Shown here in pieces: positions 45,481 through 55,157 of a stretch of 64,000 nt of DNA. The notes beneath the pieces were generated by a model, which did not search any database, was not told where the DNA came from, and was given only the letters and a program-made list of their open reading frames with translations. Both the position numbers and the translations under genes were made by a program. The stretch spans positions 1,240,001 to 1,304,000 of the forward strand of contig NC_065558.1 of the NCBI RefSeq assembly GCF_022605725.1, read 5' to 3'. Every line of letters begins with the position of its first letter. Position 1 is the stretch's first letter. This DNA comes from Anthonomus grandis grandis. Its lineage: Eukaryota; Arthropoda; Insecta; Coleoptera; Curculionidae.

Positions 45481-46689
45481 ATTTATTTATTTAAATTTAA
45501 TAATACTGCTGATTTCCGTTGACCTATTTAGTAATTTATTAGTCTAGTATATTTTGCAAGTCCTGCAGCCTACAGTTCTTCTTACTTCTGCTGACTCTCC
45601 TTCATAATATCAATTGTTGATTTATTTTTGCTAGCAGGAGGTCTCATTTATAAAGTTTTTCAAGAAACAAAAATGTTCAAATGTAGCAACAAGAAAAAAA
45701 TAAAAATTCCATTGCTTTATTCCATGCCTTCCCATTGCTGCATTTACATTAACTATTTTTTAACATAACTAATAATAATAAAAAGAGAGGTACTACTATG
45801 AACAAACATGATCAAAGTAGAAGGATGGCGGCCATCTGGCGATGGTCAAAATCCGCCCATCTGGACTGCACAAGACTGATTTTTCTATTACGGGTAAATC
45901 CGATCATTTTTATTATTGGACGTGATCGAAAAATATCACGAATTTTTGCCCATTTGGTCGACATATTTTCTACAATTTTTGCTCGACCGTCTTGGGTCGT
46001 AAAACTGTGAGAACATACCGTAGTCCTCTAGAACCTGAGTAAATAATAATATAATTCGTTTGTCGGAAATGTCTTTTTTAAATTGGTTGTTTTACTACTT
46101 GTCCATTACTCTTTATTGTTTTTATCGAATCACAAGTTAGTGAATGTATTGACTTATGGCTTTATGGTTTATTGGGCCAAAACGCACTGTTATAGAACCC
46201 TGAAGATTAATGAAATAGCACACGAAACGTTGTCAAAGCTAATCAAAAAGGATTAAATAATGTTTTTTTGGCAGTGGTTCAAGGATTTTCGGATAAGAAC
46301 CTGAAATTTGTTCTTTTATTCGGATTGGATAGAAATGCTAAAATATTTTATTAATTTTTAAAAGCTAACAAAAACCGTTAAAAATCGGTGATTTATCGTA
46401 AAAATAAAGTAAAATAATCATCTTAGAAGTGAGTTCATGTTTTGATACACCGCGATCCATAAAAAATGGATTGCTTCGTACCTATCGGCTGTTTTTGCCA
46501 GTTTTTCAAAAAACTTTATAATTTCATTGCTGTTCACATGTGCCCCCATCTATACAGAATAAGATCTGCTGATCCCTAAGGGTGTTAATCCTTAGGCGAT
46601 TTTGAGAAGAAGAGTTTAAATAAAACTATGTCCTAAGCCCCTTAACTTTTGAGTTACAGGGTGTTGAAATCATTATATAAGAAATGCTT
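45481..46689. other. Inverted-repeat spacer, left part
   Basis: No gene is recognised. The only notable item is a GC-richer patch (GAAGGATGGCGGCCATCTGG) near 45818, of unknown nature. Confidence 0.35.
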
Positions 46690-46835
46690 CCACACCGTTG
46701 GGCGCCAAATTGATGAAATTTCCATTTTTTTCAGAGAAAAAAAATTTAAAAATTAAGTACGTTTTATATATAAGTATGCAAAATAACTTTCACAAACTAA
46801 GGGAAACAATGAAATTATTTAGGGGCCTGGAAGAG
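46690..46835 (+). repeat. Inner inverted repeat, left arm
   Basis: The stretch with TTGGGCGCCAAATT, TTTCCATTTTTTTCAGAGAA and GCAAAATAACTTTCACAA is the reverse complement of 47225-47372. The loop between them (46836-47224) holds several AACTGCCTGGAA motifs in both orientations. Confidence 0.75.
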
Positions 46836-47224
46836 ACAAACTTGGATAATTTACATCCTCAGGATGTCGAAGAATTTTTTTTTTTAGGTATTATGTAGTA
46901 ATTTTGCATTTTTTACAAGCAGCTGAACATCGATGATTACATTTTAGAGATTTTTTAGAATTAAAGATTACAATATTTTGCAGTTTTAAATTTTTTCCAG
47001 GGAAAAGATTTGTTTCTTCTAGGCAGTTGATAACTTTTTTCTTATACAGCCTAGAAGAGGTAAAAAATAAAAATACCCGCATTGATTATGTCTTCCAGTC
47101 AACTGAAGATATTTGTCTATCCAGACATCAACTGCCTGGAAATCGTTAATTACTCCTTTCATAATCAATTGCCTGAAAGACAAATTTAATAAAATAAAGA
47201 AAGAGAATTATCTATTTTTATCTA

Positions 47225-47372
47225 TTCCAGGCACTTAAATGTTACTCTTAGCTTGTGAAAGTCATTTTGCATAATTGGAAGACACATAAAATATGCCCAA
47301 CTTTTTAATTTTCTTCTCTGAAAAAAAATGGAAATTTCAAAATTTTGGCGCCCAACAATATGCAATAAATAA
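47225..47372 (-). repeat. Inner inverted repeat, right arm
   Basis: Complement of 46690-46835, ending in TTTTGGCGCCCAACA. Just beyond it, 47380-47480 and 47540-47645 are a direct duplication sharing GAGGCGTGATTCAA and AATAAAGCAACTTTTAT. Confidence 0.75.
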
Positions 47373-47704
47373 TTTTTCATAATTTCATTACTGTTGGAGA
47401 TAGAGGCGTGATTCAAGGATTTACACGTACCCCCATCAATAAAGCAACTTTTATCTATCAGTAACAAGATTTGGGAAGTGCATAGTTTTTGAGAAATATC
47501 AGAATTTCATTTTTTGGGTTTTAAGTGATTTTTAAAAAACCTCATAATTTCATTGCTGTCAAAGAGAGAGGCGTGATTCAAAGACTCAATGTGCCCCAAC
47601 CAATAAAGCAACTTTTATGTATCAGTTAAAAAAATTCAAAAAACGCATAGTTTTTGCCAAAAATTAAAATTTCACTTTACATTTCACAAAAAAAACGAAC
47701 GTAC

Positions 47705-47822
47705 CTTCCTCCTTCAGCCACATCAATACTAAACTTCTTCGAAAATAATTTGCAAATTTCCTTGGACATTTTCTTAACCGTGTGACTCGCTTCATCTCTG
47801 ACTTTAATTTCAAAGGTTCATT
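47705..47822 (-). other. Possible isolated coding exon of unknown identity
   Basis: The minus strand has an acceptor-like TTTTTTAG before 47822 and a strong donor (GGAAG then GTACGT) at 47705. One frame is open for 38 codons and looks protein-like (VRDEASHTVKKMSKEICKLF, then SKKFSIDVAEGG). It would meet a TGA directly after the acceptor, unless it starts at the internal ATG at 47769. I do not recognise the product. It may be a chance open stretch or a transposon relic. Confidence 0.2.
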
Positions 47823-47829
47823 CTAAAAA

Positions 47830-48264
47830 ATCAGTAGTAAAAAAAAAGTTTGTGCTTTAATAGCTTGCTTGCAAAGCGTTAATTTTCTAATATCTGTATA
47901 AAAAGACGTATAAATTATATTATCGTCTTGCAAATTTATAATATTTATCGTAGCAGTGATTTCACATCTTAGGCCTCCTTAAATTGTTAAAACATTAATC
48001 TCAGCGGTGATTTTAAAAGCTCCGGTTGACGAATCAGTGAACAAGTTATGAGAAGTCATAACCTATTTATCACAGCAGTGATTTTATTGGTTGAATAAGA
48101 ATGTTTGCCGCTATGAAATATTGATTTCAGTGATTCACGTGACTGAATATTACTAATAAAACATTTAACTAGGCAGCGATTTTAAAGACTTAAAAGTCAA
48201 AATTTTCTTCATTTCAATACCGAAATAAGTGAATATTTTTGAAATTTGTGAAGAAAGTGAAAAA
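47830..48264. other. Inverted-repeat spacer, right part
   Basis: AT-rich. A loosely repeated phrase (GCAGTGATTT, GCGGTGATTTTAAA, CAGCGATTTTAAA) occurs about five times between 47950 and 48190 at 50-65-bp spacing. No coding exon is seen. Confidence 0.4.
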
Positions 48265-48274
48265 TTATTTCAAA

Positions 48275-49393
48275 AACCTGGGAAACATCAATCATTCTTT
48301 CATATCTCTGAAAGACATCAGAAATAATTTTAAATTCCTGGAATGACTTCCTAGAATATGACATTAAATACCCGGAATCAAGTGAATTATTCTCAATGTC
48401 TGGAATAGAAACAAAATAATCTCGAATGCTTAAAATATACTGGACCTAACTTTAGGGTCTAGGAATAAATTCTATATTCCTGGAATAAATAGAAAAATAA
48501 CTTTAAATGCCTGGGAGGCTTAAAAATATAACTGTGAATGTCTGGAGTAAAAAATTCCCTATAATTCCTGAAAAATATAAAAATCATCCTGGAAAAAACA
48601 ACTATAAAAAATGGATTTAAATGCCTGAAAGTCAAAAACTAGATACTTTTATTATAAAAGCGTAAAAAAAAATAAATTAAAATATTAACTGCAAAACGTT
48701 AGAAAAATTCTGAAATAAAATGATAAACCTGGAAAACATGAATCATTCTTTTATATTATAACTCCTGGAAGACGTAAGTAATATTGTGATATTTCTGGAA
48801 TAAATTCCTATAGAATGCCTGGAATATATACAAATTTATATCAAATGCCTATAATAAAGAATTTTCAATGCGTGAAGAAGATCCAGAAAAAAAAATTCAA
48901 ATATACGGAGTAAATTGCACATTCCTGGAATAAAATGAAGAATTAAGAAATAATTGTCAATATTTGGAATATACTCGAATAGACTCAAGAAGCATGGAAA
49001 AGTGTTTGAAATCCTTGGAAGTTATGCCATAAAATTCCTAGAATAAAAATTCACTTCGGATGTGAGAAATTTAAGCACTAGATATTAATGGAATATAATT
49101 TAACCAAAAAAAAAATGAAAACCTATTTCTGTTTTCTGGAATAAAGTAATTACCGTAAAATGCTAGAAAAAATATAAAAAAAACATCCTGAAATTATAGG
49201 AAAAACCTCGAAAATATAAAAAATTATTACAAACTTTTTGGAAATCTTTACAAAGATGACAGAGATAGAAACTGAATTTAAATGCCTGAAAGAAGTTCCT
49301 ATAATACATGATAAATTATTTGAAATATCTGGAAAAGCTTGAAAATTATTCCCAAAGTTAAACGAATAAATAAATTTTGTGAAACTCTTGAAA
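48275..49393 (-). repeat. Large inverted repeat, right arm
   Basis: Reverse complement of the left arm 43715-45043. Landmarks include CATTCTTTCATATCTCTGAA at its start and AACGAATAAATAAATTTTGT near its end. The arms look roughly 80-90 percent alike by eye, with indels. Confidence 0.88.
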
Positions 49394-49480
49394 TCAACCA
49401 AGAAATACTGTGAAATTTCTGAAAAAACTAATTTATGAAATTGTATACAAGGAGAAAAAACATTACAGTAAATTGTTTAC

Positions 49481-50025
49481 GACCAAGTTAGCATATAGAC
49501 GACTTATATAACTGGGGCCTGGAAATCAATACACAGGAAACGAAATATCTCTCTACAAGAGCAGAACTATCTATAGATGAAGTAGCAACGTTTACGTCTA
49601 TCTTAGTCTGGAGTTTGACTCCTCTGGAAAAAAGGATAGAGAAATAAAGAAACTATTAACACAAGCCACAAGAATTATATGATCCCTAACGAAAATGGGA
49701 AACCTTAGAAGCAGTTTCACTTATAGAGCAGAGACATAGAGAATAACGGTACAAAACTAAAGAAAACTTGAATCACCTGAAATTGATATTTTAAAAGATC
49801 ATACCCAACGATCAAGAAGAAGTAGAATCCAAAATGACAACGCACGACAGTGAATGGGAGTAGATGGTTCGGTAATGACTGGCATAGATCAAAAACAGCT
49901 GATATAGTATGAAAATATCCAAAAAATTGCCATGAAATGCAGGTATCACCTAGATCGCAGAAAACGAGAGAAGTCGAAGAAAAGTTGGACAAAGTGGGTT
50001 ATGAAAAAAGAGAGAAGAATAACTT
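49481..50025 (+). mobile_element. RTE-type LINE, RT C-terminal half of the split element
   Basis: Starting at GACCAAGTTAGCATATAGAC the plus strand reads, with frameshifts, DLYNWGLEINTQETKYLSTR, LTQATRIIWSLTKMGNL-like, LESPEIDILKDHTQ, RSRRSRIQND and KQLIWYENIQKI, then KKSWTKWVMKK. This is the usual order of an RTE reverse transcriptase after its YADD motif, through to its C-terminus. The matching upstream half lies inverted at 45049-45480. The 74-bp tandem array starts where the coding similarity ends. Confidence 0.78.
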
Positions 50026-52060
50026 AACTGCCTGTAAAAGAAAAAATCAATAATTTCTTCCAGGCAGTTGAGGTTATGAAGAAGAAAGAGAAGAAAAGTT
50101 CAACTGCTTCTAAAAAAATTAATAATTTCTTCGAGGCAGTAGATGTTAAGAAAGAGAAAGGAAGATGAGTTCAACTGCCTATAAAAGAGGCAAATCAATA
50201 TTTTTTTTTCAGGCAGTTGAGATTATGAAGGAGAAAAAGTAAAAGAACTCAGTTGCCTGTAAAAGACAAAATCAATAATTCTTCTAATCAGTTGAGATTA
50301 GGAAGAAAAATAATTATTTAATTGCATGTAAAAGAAAAAAACCACTAGTTTCTTCCAAACAGTTGACATTAAGAAAATCAAACAGAGGGAGAACTTAACT
50401 ACCTATAAAAGAAACAAATCAATAATTCCTTCCAGGCAGTTGAGGTTATAAAGCAGAAAGAGAAGAAAATTTCAACTGCTTGTAAAAAAAATCAATAATT
50501 TCTTCGACGCAGTAGATGTTAAGAAAGAGAAAGGAAAGATGAGTTCAACTGCCTGTAAAAAGACAAGTCAATAATTTCTTACAAGCCATTGAGGCTATCA
50601 AGGAGAAAGAGAACTTAATTACTCATTTAAGAAAAATGAATACTGTTTTCCCTCTAGTTAATGCCATGAAGGAGACATGAACTGCCTATAAAAGAAAAAA
50701 TCAATAATTTCTTACAGGCAGTTGAGGTTATAAAGGAGAAAAAGTAGAAGAACTCAATTGCCTGTATAAGAGAGAATCAATAATTCTTTCAATCAGTTGA
50801 GGTTAGAAAGAGAAGTAATTATTTAATTGCATGTAAAAAAAGCCAATAGTTTCATCTAAACAGTTAACATTAAGAAAATCAAAGAGAGGGAGAACTTAAC
50901 TACCTGTAAAAGAAAAAATCAATAATTTATTCAAGTAGAAGACGTTAAAAAGGAAAAAGATTAGATGAGTTCAACTGCCTGTGAAAGAAACAAATCAATA
51001 ATCTCTTCCAGGCAGTTGAGGTTAAGAAGAAGAAAGAGATGATGAGTTCAACTACCTGTAAAAGAAATAAATTAATAATTTCTTACAAGCACTTAAGGCT
51101 ATCACGGAGAAAGAGAACTCAACTACTCGTTTAAGAAAAATTAATACTGTTTTCCCTCCAACCAGTTGATGCTCTGAAGGAGAGAAAAAAGAATAACGCA
51201 ACTGCCTATAAAAGAAAAAATCAATAATTTCTTCCAGGCAGTTGAGGTTATGAAGGAGAAAAAGTAGAAGAACTTAATTGCCTGTAAAAGAGAAAATTAT
51301 TAATTCTTCCAAACAGTTGAGGTAAGAAAGAGAAATCATTCTTGCATGTAAAAGAAAAAATCAATAATTTCTTCAAGTAGTAGATGTTAAAAAGGGGAAA
51401 GGAAGATGAGTTCAATTGCCTGTAAAAAAAAATCACTAATTTTTTACAAACAATTGAAGCTATCAACGAGAAAAAGAACCTAACTACTTGTTACTGAAAA
51501 ATTATAATTTTTTTATAAACAGTTGGTGTCATGACGAAGAAAGACAAGAAGAACTCAACTGCCTGTAAGAGAAAAATTCAATAGTTTCTTCCAAGCAATT
51601 GAGTTTATCAAGGAGAAAGAGAAAAATTCAACTGTCTCCATTTCCGTATTATCCTCCAACCAGTCAACGTTTTGGTCATCCTTTGTCCTTTTCCATCCTT
51701 CGAATTCCCTTTCTAGACCCTTCTCTACTCCTTGTTAGTGGTAGCTGAATCTAGTCACAGTTGCAGAATTATTAAACTAGCAAAGGCAAACAAAATAAAT
51801 CAATAATAGTTTCCAGGCAGTCGAGATTATGAAAGAGCAAGAGAAGAAGAACTCAATTGCCTATAAAAGAGAAAATCAATAATTTCTTCCAGGCAGTTGA
51901 GGTTATGATAGAAAAAGAGAGGGAGAAAAAGTCAACTGCCTGTAAAATAAAAATCAATAGTTTCTTTCAACGTTTTAGGTTATTATAAAGAAGAAAGAGA
52001 AGAAAAATTCGACTATCTATAAAAGAAAAATCAATATTTTTTTTCAGGCAGTTGTGTCGT
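50020..52060. repeat. ~74-bp tandem foldback array, about 27 units
   Basis: Units carry CAACTGCCTGTAAAAG, then AATCAATAATTTCTTC, CAGGCAGTTGAGGTTATGAA and a purine run GAAGAAAGAGAAGAA. The CAGGCAGTTG anchor recurs near 50061, 50133, 50209, 50286, 50358, 50432 and so on, giving spacings of 72-77 bp. CAACTGCCTG and CAGGCAGTTG in each unit can pair. The first unit is continuous with the RTE C-terminal codons. The array is interrupted by diverged sequence at 51640-51780. Confidence 0.88.
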
Positions 52061-52689
52061 GATATAATTTTCGTGAAATTTGAAAAATGTTGTTTTTTTC
52101 TTTTACATAATCCAAAAAGTCCACTGTTCAACAAAGACTTCTCAAAATTTAAACTAATATCCGTAAATTAGTTTTGTTGAATACCTATTTCAGCGTTTTT
52201 CAAAATACGCATAGAGAGTAAAAAAAATTTCCTTGGAAAAAATCCATAATTTAAACCAAGACTCTTTGACTAATTACAATGAATTACAATTATTTATAAA
52301 AAATAAAAAGAAAATATGAATTTTATTCTTGGCATCAAATGTCATTTTTTTAAGCATACTTCAGGGAATTCAGTTAGTTTTCCTTGTTTTTAGTATTTTT
52401 CGGCAATTTTTTTTTTCAGGCATTTAAACAATGCTTGTATGCAATGTAATTGAACTAATTTTAATTGATTTTTCAAGTTGCTCAATTTTTTTTCTTAGAT
52501 AGTGTTTCATTTTATCAACCACTTAGAGCCACTTTTTAATTCCTGGACGTAGAAATTATGAAAAAATAGACTTTTCTTATTTTAAATGACAATTAATTTA
52601 AGTTGTTTCAGACAATATAATACAAGTATTTCAGTAAAACTGGAAAAAATTGCATTCCTAGAGAGTTGATGTATCTTTTTTCCTAAATA
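52061..52689. other. AT-rich sequence, no gene recognised
   Basis: No exon, tandem repeat or transposon end is seen, apart from a single TTTTCAGGCAGTTG at its left border. Confidence 0.4.
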
Positions 52690-53045
52690 AAAATGCCTGC
52701 CATTTAAAGTTTCTCACTTGTTTCCTCTAAAACTACCAAAACATCAACAAACAACCCCAACAAACAAAAAAATCCTAGGGAAAATCCCTTAATAAAATTT
52801 CAAAAATTCAGATCCGCACTTCCGAGTTTTATTTACGGTGGCACGAGCTTCTCGTACGCCATAAACAAACTTCGGAAATCCACAAAAATATTTGGAAACC
52901 CCCGTGTCGTAAACCGTCAGCACGTATAACACCCAAATATTTGCCAAATTCTATTTTATTTACGCTCCGTAGGTAATGCCTTTATAAGTAATTCCGCCCG
53001 GTTATTATATTTACCTGAGGGCCCACAGTAATCAGATTAGATGAT
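52690..53045. promoter_or_regulatory. Candidate Dorsal-type regulatory region upstream of twist
   Basis: A non-repetitive, GC-balanced island among repeats, about 10.4 kb upstream of the twist start. It contains a textbook Dorsal/NF-kB site GGGAAAATCCC (52778-52788) and weaker matches CGGAAATCCA (52873-52882) and GGAAACCCCC (52894-52903). A TAATCAGATTA homeodomain-like palindrome lies near 53030. Twist is a direct Dorsal target in flies and beetles, so the position is suggestive. Function is not shown by sequence alone. Confidence 0.4.
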
Positions 53046-53899
53046 TCTTCTTGTTTGGTTTCGGAAATTATTATACAAAGTTGACTTTTTTATTGACTAT
53101 ACTGGGGGTCTTGGGTATTTCGTATTTATTGTATAGTAAAGGCGTGAAATGCAAAAAAGCAACTGATTAGTGATTAGATTCAATAGAATCTATAACGCTG
53201 CAAATATCCCCGAAAAATGGCTGCAATCAGAAGCAGTATAAGAAAAGAAGATTATAATACAAGTTTGCAAAAATGCATTTCTATAGGCATAGAATGAAGC
53301 GTTTTTTAAATAATGGAAAAATTCTAAAAGAAACCAGAGGTGGTGATCTTTTATTTGCAAAAGATTTTATAAAATTAATTTAAGCACTACCACTGTAGAG
53401 GGAAATCTTCTCCCCAATACACTTCCAGCGATTTATCAATAAGTAAATTTTGGAAACTCTATAATGCACCAGTTGACAATTTTACACTTATATACTTTTA
53501 ATACGAAATTTATTATCGGCTTTAATAGTCTGAAAGTTGACGTATGCTATAAATGCTTTTAAGCAAAATAATGCATGAAAGAAATATGAAAACTGTGTTA
53601 GTTACTAAAAGAAATACTCACAAGCAAGAAAAACCATATCTTGATTTACTAAGAGAAGAAATAGAAGATCTGATAACAGTGCCATTTGATTGAGAGAAAA
53701 ATTTAGTTTAAAGTACCCGACAAAAACTGTTGATTTGTTGTTGTTAAAAATTGTTGAAAATTTTACTGTTGTTAAAGGTCTTCAAACCAAAAGTTAAAAA
53801 GAGATAATGTTTTGATGTATACTGTTATTATACTTCGCTACAGACGGATCGACCAAAATCTGCTAATGAAATGAAATGGGATGAAATTGGAGGACGATA
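53046..53899. other. Intergenic sequence before the intact LINE
   Basis: No gene is recognised. The last part (from about 53820) may already belong to the LINE 5' UTR, since the element start cannot be fixed. Confidence 0.35.
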
Positions 53900-54112
53900 G
53901 ATGGCGTGCGAGTAGTTAGCATCGTCTTCGCACACGCTCCTTGATTTTTGTTGTTTATGGAGTCATTACCTAAGTTTATTAAATAATTTTCAAAGTTTTG
54001 TCATAAGTGCAGCACAGTTAATATTAATTCCAAGTAGTTGGGTTAAAATAGTTCCAGTGCAGTGAAATATTGGTGTTTAACTGATTCCAAGTTGTTGTTC
54101 CTGTCCGCCATA

Positions 54113-54784
54113 ATGGGATTCTCATCTACAGACCTGCGCGAGATTAAATCGCAAGTAATAAGCATTTTTAACGACAAATTTCTGCAAGAAATTGTCGATA
54201 AAATAGTCTCCCGCATTGAAAAACAGTTTGAGGAGAAGCTAAACTTATTAAATAATGATTGCTCTGTCCTGGTGAATAGGTGTACTATTCTGGAGGATAG
54301 AGTCCTTGAGCTGGAACGGGAAAACATAAAACTGCGCACCACAACAGATTGCGTTGAACAATCCCAACGAAACATGAATATACGCATTTTTGGGCTGCCC
54401 ATGGATGTAAACGAGAACCTGCATTCAAAAGTAACCGAATTGTTTACCGAACAGCTAAAAGTAAATATTAATAGATCGGATATAAAAAAGTGCTACCGTG
54501 TTTTGGCCAAGGCACGCAATGATAGTCCTCCTGCAGTTCTCGTGAACTTCGGTAGTGATATGGCTCGTGTTTCGGTACTAAAAGGTCGCAAAAATTTGAA
54601 AAACAGTAATATATTTATAAAGGAAGATTTAACTAAAAATCGCCTTTTTCTACTTAATAAGGCCATTGACTTGTTTGGTGTCAAAAACGCATGGGTCCTG
54701 AATGGAGTTATTTATACTAAGTTTAACAATAAAGTGCATCGTATACCTAGTGAAAGTGACTTAATTAAAATAAAGTCTGCTTAG
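54113..54784 (+). CDS. LINE C ORF1 protein (coiled coil, RNA-binding-like)
   Basis: 223 residues from ATG 54113. The N-terminal half is amphipathic and coiled-coil-like (VDKIVSRIEKQFEEKLNLLN, then DRVLELERENIKLRTT). The C-terminal half has the fold signature of LINE ORF1 proteins: RNMNIRIFGLPMDVNENLHS, IKKCYRVLAKARN, PPAVLVNFGS, then NIFIKEDLTKNRLFLLNKA and NGVIYTKFNNKVH. In this class ORF1 binds element RNA in the ribonucleoprotein. ORF2 begins 373 bp after its stop, so separate initiation or reinitiation would be needed. No frameshift or stop is present. Confidence 0.85.
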   Translation: MGFSSTDLREIKSQVISIFNDKFLQEIVDKIVSRIEKQFEEKLNLLNNDCSVLVNRCTILEDRVLELERENIKLRTTTDCVEQSQRNMNIRIFGLPMDVNENLHSKVTELFTEQLKVNINRSDIKKCYRVLAKARNDSPPAVLVNFGSDMARVSVLKGRKNLKNSNIFIKEDLTKNRLFLLNKAIDLFGVKNAWVLNGVIYTKFNNKVHRIPSESDLIKIKSA

Positions 54785-55157
54785 CTTAATAATGGACAGT
54801 AATTTAATACGTTTTGTTATTGTTATCAATACTCATGCAATTTCGATTTTCGGTAAGAAAATACTTTTTAACCAATAACTTAATCATAATTACAAAATTT
54901 TTTTGCCTGGTTTTGGTTCTATATGAATAATTATTATTTTTTACAAAGTAATCCCGGGGCATTGTGTGGAAGCGCTGTTTTTTCTATTTTGTTTTCTATT
55001 GTTTTTGTTTTTAGGCTAAGCTATTTATTATCTATATATACCTGTATAGGGAAACACTGATATATTTTCGAGCTTGCATAACATTAAATTTTTCCGCATT
55101 TTTCCTATAATTATACATACATATATTATTGTTAATAAGAATCAAATTGGTTACTGG

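Noticed and set aside
53240..53720. A possible gene in 53240-53720 from phrases such as AAGAAATAGAAGATCTGATA
   Set aside because: No frame stays open for more than a few tens of codons and nothing resembles a known domain.
54043..54684. Minus-strand open frames across 54043-54402 and 54493-54684
   Set aside because: They are shadows of the LINE C ORF1 frame and have no recognisable content.
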